Below, one piece after another: positions 1 to 9,474 of a DNA stretch of 64,000 bases. This stretch comes from Metaruminococcus_A sp964607135 (GTDB taxonomy: Bacteria; Bacillota; Clostridia; Oscillospirales; Ruminococcaceae). The stretch is taken from NCBI GenBank assembly GCA_964607135.1, contig CAZSIV010000011.1, positions 1 through 64,000 of the forward strand, in the 5' to 3' direction. Under the pieces are notes generated by a model. That model searched no databases. It saw nothing but the letters and a program-made list of their open reading frames with translations, and was not told the DNA's origin. Within the stretch, counting starts at the first letter, position 1; the number at the start of each line of letters is the position of its first letter. Position numbers and translations under genes: made by a program.

Positions 1-85
1 GGTCAGGTTGTTATTGCCGAAGGCAACAAGGTTCTGGGGCACCCGTTCGAAATCTCTGATTTCGCTAACGGGTCAGGTTCTTATT
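1..85. repeat. Short direct repeat enclosing a hairpin
   Basis: The 14-base string GGTCAGGTTxTTATT occurs at 1 and again at 71, differing at one position. Between the copies lies a strong hairpin (ACCCGTT at 41-47 pairs with AACGGGT at 67-73, with GAAATC/GATTTC nested inside). No protein is recognisable on either strand. It may be the edge of a palindromic repeat array that continues outside the window; the truncation prevents a firmer call. Confidence 0.3.
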
Positions 86-99
86 ATACCACAAAAAAA

Positions 100-123
100 C
101 CGGCCGGGGAATTCCCCGGCCGG
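100..123. terminator. Bidirectional hairpin terminator
   Basis: A perfect palindrome of alternating CCGG and GGCC runs with central GAATTC has an A-run on its left and a T-rich stretch on its right, so it can end transcription from both sides. It lies 26 bases past the stop codon of the leftward GH5-like gene, its most likely user. Confidence 0.75.
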
Positions 124-148
124 TCCTTTTATTTGGATGAAGCTGCGG

Positions 149-1456
149 TCAGACGAGGCGGCAGGCCCTCTTCAGGGTGTCGACCAGCTCGAAGAGCCAG
201 TCCTTGATCTCCTCCGTGTTCGGGTTCTCCATCCGCCGGTAGGCCGCAACTCTCGCGGTCGGCGGGTAGTTCATCGGCACGAGCTCCCCTGCTTCCAGGA
301 TGTTCGCCGCGTATTCGCAGAGCTCCAATGTATCCTCCAGCTCCTTCTTCCCGTCGGTGCAGCGGTTGCGCCGGGTGTTCTCCATCAGCATATTCACGCG
401 TTTGAGCAGTTCGGTGACGTAGTCCTCCTGGTTGACGTCCACCCGGATGATCCCCTCGTCCCGCTTGCGGTAGAAGCCGAAGAGCGCCGCAACGATCGAC
501 GGGTCGCGGATGGTGCCGTCGGGGTAGAAAATTCCATGCGCACGATTCCACATCCCGTCGCCGATCATCAGCTCAAAGATGTACCATCCCATGTTGTATT
601 CTTCGAGCATCTCCAGCGTCATATCATAGGGATTTCCCCGGCAGAGGCAGCAGGTCTCGTTGTTGAGGACAGGCTTGTTGTACTTTTTGCCGAGCGCGAC
701 CGCCCGGTCGAAAATGTTCCGCATCCGTCCCCGGGTGGCGGAATAATCGTGGAAGACGATGACGTCGACCAGATCGGCGGTGCCGGAGGGCTCCGTCTCG
801 AAAATAAAGGTATTGCCCACGCCGATGTCGTGATCCGGGTCCTTCGCTTTGACGTATTTGCAGAAGTGCCGGATGATTTCCCAGATTTTCTCCTGCTTTT
901 CCCGCAGCTCATCCATATTGGGGCGTTCGCTGAAGGTCTCGAGGTACTCCGGCTCGTCGTCGTACCAGGTGACGAAATCGTCGTTGTAGCCCGGCTCATT
1001 GGAAATATCCCAGAACAGAAGGCCGGGCTCGTTTCCAACCGCGTCATAGATATCGTCAAAGTAGCGCTCTCCCAGCACCCAGCTCGATTTGTCTTCTACC
1101 GATTTCGGCAGCGGGAGCAGGCCGCCCTCCTGCGCAGGCGGGTAGTTGACGTCCTCCGGCAGAAAGCAGAACCCGCCGAACCGCCCGGAAAAAATGATCG
1201 GGCTCGTCGAAATCCCGTGCTTCCAGGCGGTCTGGACGAGATCCTTCAGGTTCTTTAAAAACAGCTCTTTGTTCCGCGCGTAGTCCACATACCGCAGAAA
1301 GATCCGGGCGCTGTTGAGATGGATGCTCTCCGCATACCCCATCTCCCGGTCGACCGTGTCGTGGTCGTAGGCTTCGGTCATTCGGTCCTTTCCGGAAATG
1401 CTGCTTTGAATATAGTTGAATCCTCTGATCTTCGAATAATCCACTGTTTTTTTCAT
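149..1456 (-). CDS. GH5-like (beta/alpha)8 glycoside hydrolase, cytoplasmic
   Basis: This 435-residue protein reads as a TIM-barrel retaining glycoside hydrolase of the GH5/clan A type. The start MKKTVDYSKIRGFNY resembles the first barrel strand. SNEPG carries the likely acid/base (Glu154), and NNET near residue 267 carries a plausible nucleophile. There is no signal peptide, so it should act in the cytoplasm on imported oligosaccharides. It is transcribed divergently from the MFS/GH43/MATE cluster, which also suggests a role in plant-glycan use. The exact substrate cannot be read from the sequence, and family assignment rests on the two Glu motifs and the overall pattern. The long opposite-strand frame over this gene is a shadow. 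Confidence 0.7.
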   Translation of the reverse strand: MKKTVDYSKIRGFNYIQSSISGKDRMTEAYDHDTVDREMGYAESIHLNSARIFLRYVDYARNKELFLKNLKDLVQTAWKHGISTSPIIFSGRFGGFCFLPEDVNYPPAQEGGLLPLPKSVEDKSSWVLGERYFDDIYDAVGNEPGLLFWDISNEPGYNDDFVTWYDDEPEYLETFSERPNMDELREKQEKIWEIIRHFCKYVKAKDPDHDIGVGNTFIFETEPSGTADLVDVIVFHDYSATRGRMRNIFDRAVALGKKYNKPVLNNETCCLCRGNPYDMTLEMLEEYNMGWYIFELMIGDGMWNRAHGIFYPDGTIRDPSIVAALFGFYRKRDEGIIRVDVNQEDYVTELLKRVNMLMENTRRNRCTDGKKELEDTLELCEYAANILEAGELVPMNYPPTARVAAYRRMENPNTEEIKDWLFELVDTLKRACRLV

Positions 1457-1684
1457 AAAATCTTCCTTTCTGTTGAGGTGTGATTCAACAATAGAGCATT
1501 CCCTTTGCTATTTCAAGCTCAACCTGAAAATAACACATAAAATCGGAATTATATCAAGGTGTTTCCTGAGCGAACCCCCTTGCCTTTTTTGACAAAATCA
1601 CATAACATAAAATTCGTGACTCTTATGGTTCCTTTAACAATCTGGCTTTCATCATAAAAAATAATAGTACAGGGGTTTTAGCAA

Positions 1685-2977
1685 ATGCACGTTTCGTTCA
1701 AAAAAAGGATTTCGCGGACGGCACTGGGGGACGACAGGAACAAAAATCTTTACCTTTTTGCGGCGGAGGGCGCCTTTTTTGCGGCAGTTACCTCCTTGGG
1801 GAACAACACCAACAACCTGTTTCTGACCCGGCTCGGCGCCAGCGACTATCAGCTCAGCCTGATGACCATGCTGGCCCAGGTGCTGAGCATGGTCTGTCTG
1901 GTGCCCCTTGCGATTTTTACCGACCGGCTGAAAAACAAACGAAGTATGGTGACTCTCCTTCTGGTCTTTATCGGCGCCTGTTATCTCTGCGGAGCGGCCG
2001 TCCCCTTTTTGGGGAGCGCTGCCCTTTACCCGATGATCGTCTTTATCGGGCTGGCCGTCGGCGGAGTGGAGCTCTGCACCTCGACCTGGCAGGCCTTTTT
2101 TGCCGACGCGACCCTGCCGGATGAACGCAACCGCCTTTTTGCGGCGCGCAACCAGACCATGTTCATCATCAACATCTGTTTCCCTCTTCTGGCCGGATTG
2201 ATCCTGACCTCACAGCCCGACAAAGGGGCGCAGATCGCCACCCATCAGATTTATTACTGCCTGATTGCAGCATCTGCCGCCTGCAACATCTGGATGCTCA
2301 GCCGGATCTCCGGCGGGGCGGCGAAGGTGCAGTCGGGCAAGAGCTTCCGGGATTTCGGGGATGCGATCAAATCCCTTGCAAAAAACAAGCGGTTTCTGTT
2401 TTTTGCGGCGGTTGCCTTCCTTTTTTACACCACCTGGAAGCTGGACGGAACGTTATTTTACTTAGGGCAGGTCAAATATGTGGGCCTTTCCGACTTTTGG
2501 TATACCTTCTCAAACGTCTGCTGCGGGATTGCGCAGTTTGTTTCGATCCGTTTCTGGGCGAGGCGGAACGAGAAGATGGGGGTTCGCTTCAGCCTGATCT
2601 TCGGGGCGGTGGGGCTCGTTTTCTCCCCGCTTTGCATCATTGTCCCCCTCCAGCTTGAGGGGGCGGCGCGGCTGGCGACTCATCTGGCCCTCCGGTGCCT
2701 CTCCGACCTGACCTTTGCGACGGTGACGCTGAACGTCCTACAGAATCTGCTTCAAGTGATCGGGGAGAAAAACCGCGCCCTTTCGATCGCCGCCTATACG
2801 ACGCTGATCGCCCTGACCTCGGCTGTCTCACCGATGATCGGCGTCTCGATCTACACCGCTCTGGGGGCAAACCAGTCCGCAATCGTTTTCACCTTCTTAA
2901 TCATCCTCGGGCTCCGACTGCTCTCAGTTGGGGCGCTCTCCTTCCGGTGGTGGATTCTGCGGAAGGAGCCAAAATAG
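1685..2977 (+). CDS. Major facilitator superfamily transporter
   Basis: This 430-residue polytopic membrane protein has about twelve hydrophobic segments and the MFS loop 2-3 signature region (FTDRLKNKRSM). A charged central loop (near 215-225) separates the two six-helix halves. It begins the rightward cluster with a GH43 hydrolase 57 bases downstream, so uptake of an oligosaccharide or glycoside is the most economical role; drug export cannot be excluded. The ATG at 1685 has an AGGGG about ten bases upstream, a modest ribosome site. The substrate is unknown. Confidence 0.7.
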   Translation: MHVSFKKRISRTALGDDRNKNLYLFAAEGAFFAAVTSLGNNTNNLFLTRLGASDYQLSLMTMLAQVLSMVCLVPLAIFTDRLKNKRSMVTLLLVFIGACYLCGAAVPFLGSAALYPMIVFIGLAVGGVELCTSTWQAFFADATLPDERNRLFAARNQTMFIINICFPLLAGLILTSQPDKGAQIATHQIYYCLIAASAACNIWMLSRISGGAAKVQSGKSFRDFGDAIKSLAKNKRFLFFAAVAFLFYTTWKLDGTLFYLGQVKYVGLSDFWYTFSNVCCGIAQFVSIRFWARRNEKMGVRFSLIFGAVGLVFSPLCIIVPLQLEGAARLATHLALRCLSDLTFATVTLNVLQNLLQVIGEKNRALSIAAYTTLIALTSAVSPMIGVSIYTALGANQSAIVFTFLIILGLRLLSVGALSFRWWILRKEPK

Positions 2978-3033
2978 CCGAACGGCTGCCGGTACGGAAA
3001 AAAGAGGTGCGGACTTGAACGGAAAGGAGTTTT

Positions 3034-4590
3034 ATGATGAAAATAAAGAAAAACCCGGTCATTGAATCCGATTATCCGGATCCGGATATCATCCGGGTGG
3101 GCGATACATATTATATGGCCAGTACGACGATGCACTACATGCCAGGCTGTGATATTCTGAGGTCGTATGACCTGATGAACTGGGAACTGATCGCCCACGC
3201 TTACGACACGCTGGAGCAAACGCCGGGCCATGCGCTCGAAGGGGACGAGCAGATTTACGGACAGGGGATGTGGGCCCCTTCTCTGCGGTATCATCAGGGG
3301 ACTTTTTACATTACCTTTACCGGGAACGACACCCATAAAACCTATCTTCTCACCGCAAAAAGTCCGGAGGGTCCCTGGGAACAGAGAACGATCGAGGGGT
3401 TTTACTACGACAACAGCCTGTTCTTTGACGACGACGGGCGGGTTTATATTGTCCACGGGCAGAAGACGCTTTGGATCACCGAGCTGGATACAGAGTTAAA
3501 AGGTCCGAAAGCAGGCGGCCTGAACCGGATCGTCGCGCAGGATCAGGACGATGCGCTTCTGGGCTATGAGGGCTCCCACCTGCAAAAGCATGCGGGGCGG
3601 TATTATCTTTTCACCTGCCATATGCTGCCGGAGGACGGCGGGAGGAAGACCGAGGTCTGCTTTGCCGCCGATTCTTTGGATGGCGAGTTCAAGGGAAGAT
3701 GCGTCATCAACGACGACATGGACTATCATGACCTGGGCGTCGCGCAGGGGGGGATGATCGACACCCCCGACGGCGAGTGGTTCCTCTTCATGTTCCAGGA
3801 CAGGGGAGCGCTCGGACGGGCGCCGGTGCTGATCCCGATGCGGTTTGAGGACGGATTCCCCGCAATCGGCGGAGACGGAAGGGTTCCGACCGCCGTCTCG
3901 GCTCCGAGCACAAGGCCGGATCATTGTTACGCGCCGTTAAACGGGGACGACGATTTTCTCTACCAGGCGGAACCTGACGGCAAAGTTCGTCTCAAGCTGT
4001 TCTGGCAGTTCAATCACAACCCGCACGACGATTTTTGGTCGGTCACTGAGCGGGAGGGAGCGCTCCGGCTCCGTTCGGGGAAGCTTTGCCGCAGCCTGCC
4101 CCACGCCTGGAATATTTTGACGCAGCGGGCGACAGGCCCAAAATGCGCCGCGGAGGTTACGGTGGACGGCTCCGCCCTCAAGGATGGGGATTATGCCGGG
4201 ATCAGCGCCTTTCAGGGGTGCTACGGCGCCATCGCTTTGACAAAAGAGGGCGGGAACTGCTTCTTAGTTATGTTTGGAAAGCCTGCAAAGGACGAAACGG
4301 TTTTCGCCGATTCGGATTTTCTGGACGCAGCGGTGGAATACGCGCGGATTCCCGTCTGCTCCCCGGTGGTTCGGTTCAAGGCCTGCCTCGATTTTACCGA
4401 TAAAAAAGATGAAGCCGTGTTTTATTATCAAGACGGCGGCCGTTGGATTCCCCTTGGAATCCAGCAGAAGCTTTACTTTAAAATGGATCATTTTACCGGC
4501 TGCCGGTTTGGGCTGTTTGAATTTTCAGTCAGAGAGACAGGCGGGTACGCCGACTTTTTAAAATTTCGGTTTGTGCCGGATGGAGAGTGA
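3034..4590 (+). CDS. GH43 family beta-xylosidase/alpha-L-arabinofuranosidase
   Basis: This 518-residue protein is a GH43 five-bladed beta-propeller enzyme followed by a beta-sandwich domain of the GH43 C-terminal (concanavalin-like) type, from roughly residue 320. The N-terminal YPDPDIIRVGDTYYM holds the conserved catalytic base (Asp16), DNSLFFDDDGR the conserved Asp region near 126, and GYEGSH the acid (Glu179). No signal peptide is present, so it probably cleaves imported xylo- or arabino-oligosaccharides in the cytoplasm. A good AAGGAG precedes the ATG. Its position between an MFS permease and a MATE protein suggests one transcript. Xylosidase versus arabinofuranosidase is unresolved. Confidence 0.85.
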   Translation: MMKIKKNPVIESDYPDPDIIRVGDTYYMASTTMHYMPGCDILRSYDLMNWELIAHAYDTLEQTPGHALEGDEQIYGQGMWAPSLRYHQGTFYITFTGNDTHKTYLLTAKSPEGPWEQRTIEGFYYDNSLFFDDDGRVYIVHGQKTLWITELDTELKGPKAGGLNRIVAQDQDDALLGYEGSHLQKHAGRYYLFTCHMLPEDGGRKTEVCFAADSLDGEFKGRCVINDDMDYHDLGVAQGGMIDTPDGEWFLFMFQDRGALGRAPVLIPMRFEDGFPAIGGDGRVPTAVSAPSTRPDHCYAPLNGDDDFLYQAEPDGKVRLKLFWQFNHNPHDDFWSVTEREGALRLRSGKLCRSLPHAWNILTQRATGPKCAAEVTVDGSALKDGDYAGISAFQGCYGAIALTKEGGNCFLVMFGKPAKDETVFADSDFLDAAVEYARIPVCSPVVRFKACLDFTDKKDEAVFYYQDGGRWIPLGIQQKLYFKMDHFTGCRFGLFEFSVRETGGYADFLKFRFVPDGE

Positions 4591-4647
4591 CGGGAGCCGC
4601 CGCTCCCTGTTTTAATCGTTTGAATGGAATGTAACGGAGGTGCTTGA

Positions 4648-6057
4648 ATGGGTTTTAAAAAATTTATCGGCGACAAAAGCTTTTATAAAACTGTCTTTGC
4701 GATTACGATCCCCATCCTTTTGCAGAACTTTATCACCAACTTTGTCAACATGGTAGACAACATCATGGTCGGCAGCATCGGGACGGAGCAGATGTCTGGC
4801 GTCTCGATTGTCAACCAACTGATCTTCATCTTCAATATCACCATCTTCGGCGCGGTCAGCGGCGCGGGGATCTTTACGGCGCAGTACTACGGGAAAGAGG
4901 ATCTCGAAGGGGTGCGGCATACCGTCCGGTTCAAGCTGGCGGTCTGTGCGGCGGTCAGCGCCGTCACGGTGGCGCTCCTCCTCTTATTCGGGGAGCCGCT
5001 CATCAACCTTTTTCTCCACGACGGGAGCTACGACTGCGACCTCGGGCAGACGCTGATCTACGGGCAGGAGTACCTGCTGATCATGTTGCTGGGACTGCTG
5101 CCGAGCGCTCTCACGAATGTTTATGCGAGCACCCTCCGCGAAACGGGCGAGACCTTTGTCCCAATGGTGTTCAGCTTTATCGCGGTCGGGATCAACTGCC
5201 TGTTCAACTACTTCCTGATCTTCGGCGTCTGGGGCTTCCCGGAGCTCGGCGTCGTCGGCGCGGCGATTGCGACAGTCATGGCCCGCGTTTTCGAGTGTGT
5301 GGGGATTATCTGGTACGCGATGGCCAAACGCCGCAAATACCCCTTCTTCATGAAGCTTTACCGCCATTTTTCCATCCCGCGGGAGCTTTTTATGAGGATC
5401 CTCAAAAAGGGGATGCCGCTGCTGGTCAACGAGTGCCTTTGGGCGATTGGGATGTCCCTTTTGAGCATGAGCTACAGCATGCACGGGCTTGCGGTCGTAG
5501 CGGGCTACAGCATTTCCTCGACCGTTACCAACCTCTTTAATATGGTCTTCATGGCCTTTGGGACGAGCATCGGGATCGTCGTCGGCCAGCTGCTCGGGGC
5601 GGGAAAATTTGAAGAGGCGGTCGATATCGACCGAAAGATGATCGCCCTCGCGGTCTTTATCAGCGTGCTGGTCGGAGTGGTCGTCTTTATTGCGGGCGGC
5701 TATTTCCCGCAGCTGTACAACACCACGGAGGAGTCAAAGGAGTACGCCGTTTACTTTATCCGGGTTTCTTCCTGCTTCATGCCGCTGGTCTCGTTTATGC
5801 ACGCGACCTACTTTACCCTGCGCAGCGGCGGCAAGGTCTGGATTACCTTCCTGTTCGACAGCGTCTTTATCCTCTGCCTGAACGTCCCCATCGCATTCCT
5901 CCTTTTCTCTGTTTTTCATCTGTCCATCTGGGTCATCTTCCCGATCATTCTGGCGATGGATTTCCTCAAATGCATCCTCGGCTTTATCCTGATTAAACGG
6001 CGCGCGTGGGTCAACAACCTCGTCGGTCAGCGGGAGCCGGAAGCTGAAAATACATAA
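4648..6057 (+). CDS. MATE family efflux transporter
   Basis: This 469-residue protein has about twelve hydrophobic helices arranged as two homologous halves. Its N-terminal stretch (ITIPILLQNFITNFVNMVDNIMVG) is typical of NorM/DinF-type MATE carriers, which export cationic compounds in exchange for Na+ or H+. It sits 57 bases after the GH43 gene on the same strand with its own GGAGG. The link with glycan use is unclear; it may export a plant phenolic released with the sugar, which is conjecture. Family assignment is firm, substrate is not. Confidence 0.85.
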   Translation: MGFKKFIGDKSFYKTVFAITIPILLQNFITNFVNMVDNIMVGSIGTEQMSGVSIVNQLIFIFNITIFGAVSGAGIFTAQYYGKEDLEGVRHTVRFKLAVCAAVSAVTVALLLLFGEPLINLFLHDGSYDCDLGQTLIYGQEYLLIMLLGLLPSALTNVYASTLRETGETFVPMVFSFIAVGINCLFNYFLIFGVWGFPELGVVGAAIATVMARVFECVGIIWYAMAKRRKYPFFMKLYRHFSIPRELFMRILKKGMPLLVNECLWAIGMSLLSMSYSMHGLAVVAGYSISSTVTNLFNMVFMAFGTSIGIVVGQLLGAGKFEEAVDIDRKMIALAVFISVLVGVVVFIAGGYFPQLYNTTEESKEYAVYFIRVSSCFMPLVSFMHATYFTLRSGGKVWITFLFDSVFILCLNVPIAFLLFSVFHLSIWVIFPIILAMDFLKCILGFILIKRRAWVNNLVGQREPEAENT

Positions 6058-6101
6058 AATTGGTTAGGACGAAAAAGTCGTCGGTTTTTGTATATAGAAA
6101 A

Positions 6102-6294
6102 TCACTGGCTAGGCCAGTGATCCAAAAGAGCCTAAGGCGATGAGGATGACAAAATAACTCCCTTTGCTACAATAAAAGGTACGGTTTGCCAGGTGCAGTG
6201 TAAATAACAAAGGGAGGTCATTCAGATGGGACTAAATGATATAAACAGTTTATCGCATACGAAGTGGAATTGTAAATACCATGCGTATCACTGA
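6102..6294 (+). mobile_element. IS200-type left-end remnant with truncated tnpA
   Basis: A perfect subterminal hairpin (TCACTGGC/GCCAGTGA, 6102-6120) is followed about 105 bases later by a ribosome site (AAAGGGAGG) and an ORF at 6226-6294 encoding 22 residues that match the start of IS200/IS605 TnpA (...NSLSHTKWNCKYH). It then breaks into AYH and stop where a functional copy continues as IVFAPKYRR. The HUH motif and catalytic Tyr are absent, so this is a deleted copy that might still carry a transposable left end. No matching right end was identified. Confidence 0.7.
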
Positions 6295-6390
6295 AAATAG
6301 GCATCCTTCAGGCAGACAAAACGGTGACAAACCCGTTTTCTTCACGGCCTGCTCTTGCATATTATCCGCTTTGGGAAACAGGGGAGCTTC

Positions 6391-7188
6391 TTATTTTGAA
6401 AATACCACCGTCTGGCTCCCGAGTTCACGGTAGCGCCGTTCCACCAGCGCTCGGGGATAGACTGTCCCGCCGCTGGAGGAGTCGGGATCGTTAAAGTAAT
6501 AATGCTCGTCGTCATAACCGATCAGCACCAGACAGTGTTCCCCGAGCTTCCAAATGAACAGCTCGTTTGTCCCGTTGATCTTCCAGGAAGCCCCCTCTCC
6601 GGAAGCTTTCATTCCTCTTGTCGCCCAGACCAAAAGCGGGCGGCCGCTTTTGATGTTTTCTTCGGCAAGGGCGGAAAGCTCCCGGCCGCTGACAGCTTCT
6701 GCGTGAATCCCCGTCCGTCCTTCCAATTTTTGAACCGCGTCGGCGATGACCGGCGCGTAACAGCCGAAGCTTTTCGAGGAATAGGGGCTCCCGATAAAGC
6801 ATTCCGCCGGGCTCGGGCCGTAAGTCACTCCATTGGATACGGTGAGGCTCCCCCTGTCGAGATATCCGTCGATGAACTCGTCGGCCGTGATTTCAGCGCC
6901 GAGATAGCGCAGCGCCATCACAGCGCTTATGCTCTCGCAGCCGGAAGGATACCGTTCTCCTTGCGGCAGGTGAGGGACATTTAAAAGAACGCGGTTTGAC
7001 CTTTGCGGGTCGGCCGCCGGGACAGAGGCCCTCGTCCGGGCGGGGCTCGGATCTGAGACAGAATTTGAATCTGGGGCAGGGTGTCTCAAAGTCCTGTCGG
7101 CAGCTTTCAAAACCAGGCCGACGCTGATCGTCAGGCAGGCGGCGGCAAAAATCATCAAACCCCATTTGACCCATCCTCTCAGCTTCAT
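6391..7188 (-). CDS. Membrane-anchored C39-like cysteine peptidase
   Basis: This 265-residue protein has a single N-terminal hydrophobic helix (about 9-29), a Ser/Pro/Arg-rich linker (35-65) and a papain-like C39_2 domain. PSGCESISAVMAL supplies the nucleophile (Cys84), GEHCLVLIGYD the His218, and YYFNDP the third-position Asp234. The domain should therefore lie outside the membrane. Such proteins are common and mostly uncharacterised in Firmicutes; the usual C39 role is cleavage after a double glycine, but no peptide substrate or ABC exporter lies beside it. The gene is monocistronic by position. Confidence 0.75.
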   Translation of the reverse strand: MKLRGWVKWGLMIFAAACLTISVGLVLKAADRTLRHPAPDSNSVSDPSPARTRASVPAADPQRSNRVLLNVPHLPQGERYPSGCESISAVMALRYLGAEITADEFIDGYLDRGSLTVSNGVTYGPSPAECFIGSPYSSKSFGCYAPVIADAVQKLEGRTGIHAEAVSGRELSALAEENIKSGRPLLVWATRGMKASGEGASWKINGTNELFIWKLGEHCLVLIGYDDEHYYFNDPDSSSGGTVYPRALVERRYRELGSQTVVFSK

Positions 7189-7562
7189 AAAAAAACCTCT
7201 TTTCTTGTTTTTGCATATTTTATCACCAAAAAAGAAGAAAAGGGGGAATGTTCAGAAAAGCTAAGAGGGACGCAAGTAAAAAATAAGAATTTTAAAAAAG
7301 GGTTAAGATTTGGTCTTGAAATTGGGCTTTACGGGGAAGCTGCCCTTTGGGGAAAGCAAAGAAGGAGCGGCCTTGGAACACAAAACCCTCAGGCCTGGTT
7401 TTTCTGTTTCCCCCCTCAAATAGGCCGACAATGCGTCCCCCAAAAAGCTCTTCATTTAAATGGTGAATTATTACCGCTTCAAGGGCTCTAAAAGGCCGGG
7501 AGACGGCGTCTGATGAACGAAAAAGAGGACTCCATTCCATAGGTTCAGCGGCAAAAAGAAAA
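7189..7562. other. Intergenic region with no recognisable gene
   Basis: This stretch separates the C39-like peptidase promoter side from the flagellin terminator. Short open frames on both strands match no family I recognise and lack convincing ribosome sites. The first 120 bases are A-rich and presumably hold the peptidase promoter; I could not fix its -35/-10 boxes. Confidence 0.4.
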
Positions 7563-7588
7563 GCAGGCACACCTTTTGGTGTGCCTGC
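7563..7588 (-). terminator. Rho-independent terminator of the flagellin gene
   Basis: An 11-bp perfect stem (GCAGGCACACC/GGTGTGCCTGC) with a TTTT loop is followed in the leftward direction by TTTTCTTTTTG. It lies about 80 bases beyond the flagellin stop codon and closes the leftward csrA-flagellin unit. Confidence 0.85.
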
Positions 7589-7671
7589 CCTCTTTTGAGA
7601 CGGGGGGCAGTTTACCCCCGCTCCGGTTCTAAACTCATGCGGTTTTACCCAAAAACAACGTGCTGTCCGAC

Positions 7672-9474
7672 TTACTGGAGCAGCTGCAGGACGCCCTGCG
7701 GGATCTGATTGGCCTGAGCAAGCATAGCCTGAGCAGACTGAATCAGGATGTTGTTCTTGGTGTAAGCCATCATCTCTTCCGCTACGTCGGTATCGCGGAT
7801 GCTGGACTCGGCGTCGGTGATGTTCTCCTGCATGACGGAGAGGTTGTTGGCGGTGTGCTCCAGACGGTTCTGGGTCGCGCCCAGGTCGCCGCGGATGGAG
7901 GATACCGTGTTGATGGCGTTCTTGATTTTCGCAATCGCAGCCTGAGCACCGCCCTGATCGGAAATCTTGATACCGTCAATGCCCAGTGCGTCGCAGTGAA
8001 TATCGCCGATGGAGACCTTCAGCTGGTTGAAGCTCTCGGCAGTGTCGCCGATCTGGAGGGTCAGACCTTTACCTTCCACTTTCTTACCGCTGAGGCTCAG
8101 ACGGATGCCGTTAGTCGCGCCAGCGCCTGTGGCTGCGCCGGCAGCAGGATTCAACGTCGTCTCATCGACGCCGGCAGTTACATTCAACCCAGTGACGTCT
8201 GCGATCTTTTTGATGTTCTGTGCAAAGTTGCTGTTAGCGGTATCTGCAGCACCTCCAACGGCGGGAGCGCCGGCAGGAGTGCCGCCCATCAGGCCGCCGA
8301 TACCGCCTACCAGAACAGTGACGTCTTCGCCGAGGCCTTGAACCGCACGGAGATAACTCGTATTTTTCGTTGCATCTTCAGTGGTCTTGTTGGGATCCAT
8401 GTCATTCGCCAGAATGACAAATTTGTGGCCGTTGATGGTGAACAGTGCATCTTCCAGGTTGTTGCCGTTGTATTCGGTAAGGTCAGCCGCTTTAATTTCG
8501 ATGCCTTCATTCAAACCGGCCGTAGCTTTGACGCCGAGGGATTTGATCTTAGTAGCATCCGCCTCAGCGGGGGCAGCTGCATAAGCTTTCTTTGTGCCGT
8601 CTGCGCCTTCGACCGTCATGTCGAAACTGCGCACGACACGCCCGGTAGCGCCCGGTTCCAAAGCTTCCAGCTTTATTTTCTTGCCATTGGCAGAAACGGC
8701 GAATTCATTGGCGAGATCCGTTTCTTTTAAAGCTGCTACAACAGCGCTTACTACTTCGGTGTCGGCTACGACGCCGTCAGCCGCCAAAGTCGCATAGGTC
8801 GTCTTGCCGTCCAGGGAGGTCAGTTTGTTCTTTCCAGCACCTTCACTGGTATCCACTTTGAGCTTAATGGAAGTAGAAGTGCCGTCGTCAAAGCCGATAT
8901 TAAAGGTCAGGACATCGCCGTCCTCTGCTTTCGAAGCGGTTGCACCATAGGGGCCCATATCCTGCAGTGTCTCATATGTGGCCTTGCTGCCCACAGATTT
9001 ATAGGTGAGTGCACCGGTTACATCGATTTTGTCTACAACCTGCTCGGCTGCCAATGAGCCGTCCAGCAGCTTGATGCCGTTGAAGTTCGCAGAGTCGGAG
9101 ATACGGTTGATCTCCGCAGAGAGCTGATCCAGTTCCTTCTGCAGATTCAGACGGTCAACCTCGTTGTCGTATGTACCGTTGGCGGACTGGGTCGCCAGGT
9201 AAACCATACGGTTTAACATATCCTGAACTTCCTGCATCGCGCCCTCAGCGGTCTGGACAAGGGAGATACCGTCTTTTACGTTCTTCTGAGCGGCGTTCAA
9301 ACCGGTGATCTGAGCGCGCATTTTCTCAGAAATCGCAAGACCCGCAGCGTCGTCGCCGGCACGGTTGATCTTGTAGCCGGAAGACAGCTTCTCAAGGTTG
9401 GACTTCATTGCGCTGACATTGCTGTTGTAGTTACGGTAGGCGTTCATCGCCATAATGTTGTGTTGGATTCGCAT
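7672..9474 (-). CDS. fliC: Flagellin
   Basis: This 600-residue flagellin has highly conserved D0/D1 ends: the N-terminus MRIQHNIMAMNA and LSSGYKINRAGDDAAGLAISEKMR, and the C-terminus with TDVAEEMMAYTKNNILIQSAQAMLAQANQ ending in VLQLLQ. About residues 150-470 form a variable, Ala/Gly/Asp-rich central D2/D3 region exposed on the filament, larger than in the roughly 300-residue Bacillus Hag. A Cys occurs in the C-terminal half (DIHCDALG), which is unusual for flagellins. AAGGAG lies nine bases before the ATG. It is third in a same-strand row behind a TnpB-like gene and csrA. CsrA classically blocks flagellin translation. Confidence 0.97.
   Translation of the reverse strand: MRIQHNIMAMNAYRNYNSNVSAMKSNLEKLSSGYKINRAGDDAAGLAISEKMRAQITGLNAAQKNVKDGISLVQTAEGAMQEVQDMLNRMVYLATQSANGTYDNEVDRLNLQKELDQLSAEINRISDSANFNGIKLLDGSLAAEQVVDKIDVTGALTYKSVGSKATYETLQDMGPYGATASKAEDGDVLTFNIGFDDGTSTSIKLKVDTSEGAGKNKLTSLDGKTTYATLAADGVVADTEVVSAVVAALKETDLANEFAVSANGKKIKLEALEPGATGRVVRSFDMTVEGADGTKKAYAAAPAEADATKIKSLGVKATAGLNEGIEIKAADLTEYNGNNLEDALFTINGHKFVILANDMDPNKTTEDATKNTSYLRAVQGLGEDVTVLVGGIGGLMGGTPAGAPAVGGAADTANSNFAQNIKKIADVTGLNVTAGVDETTLNPAAGAATGAGATNGIRLSLSGKKVEGKGLTLQIGDTAESFNQLKVSIGDIHCDALGIDGIKISDQGGAQAAIAKIKNAINTVSSIRGDLGATQNRLEHTANNLSVMQENITDAESSIRDTDVAEEMMAYTKNNILIQSAQAMLAQANQIPQGVLQLLQ

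Noticed and set aside
7660..8730. Long plus-strand ORF opposite the flagellin gene
   Set aside because: It is a frame shadow of a highly conserved flagellin; no family motif, and codons mirror the flagellin strand.
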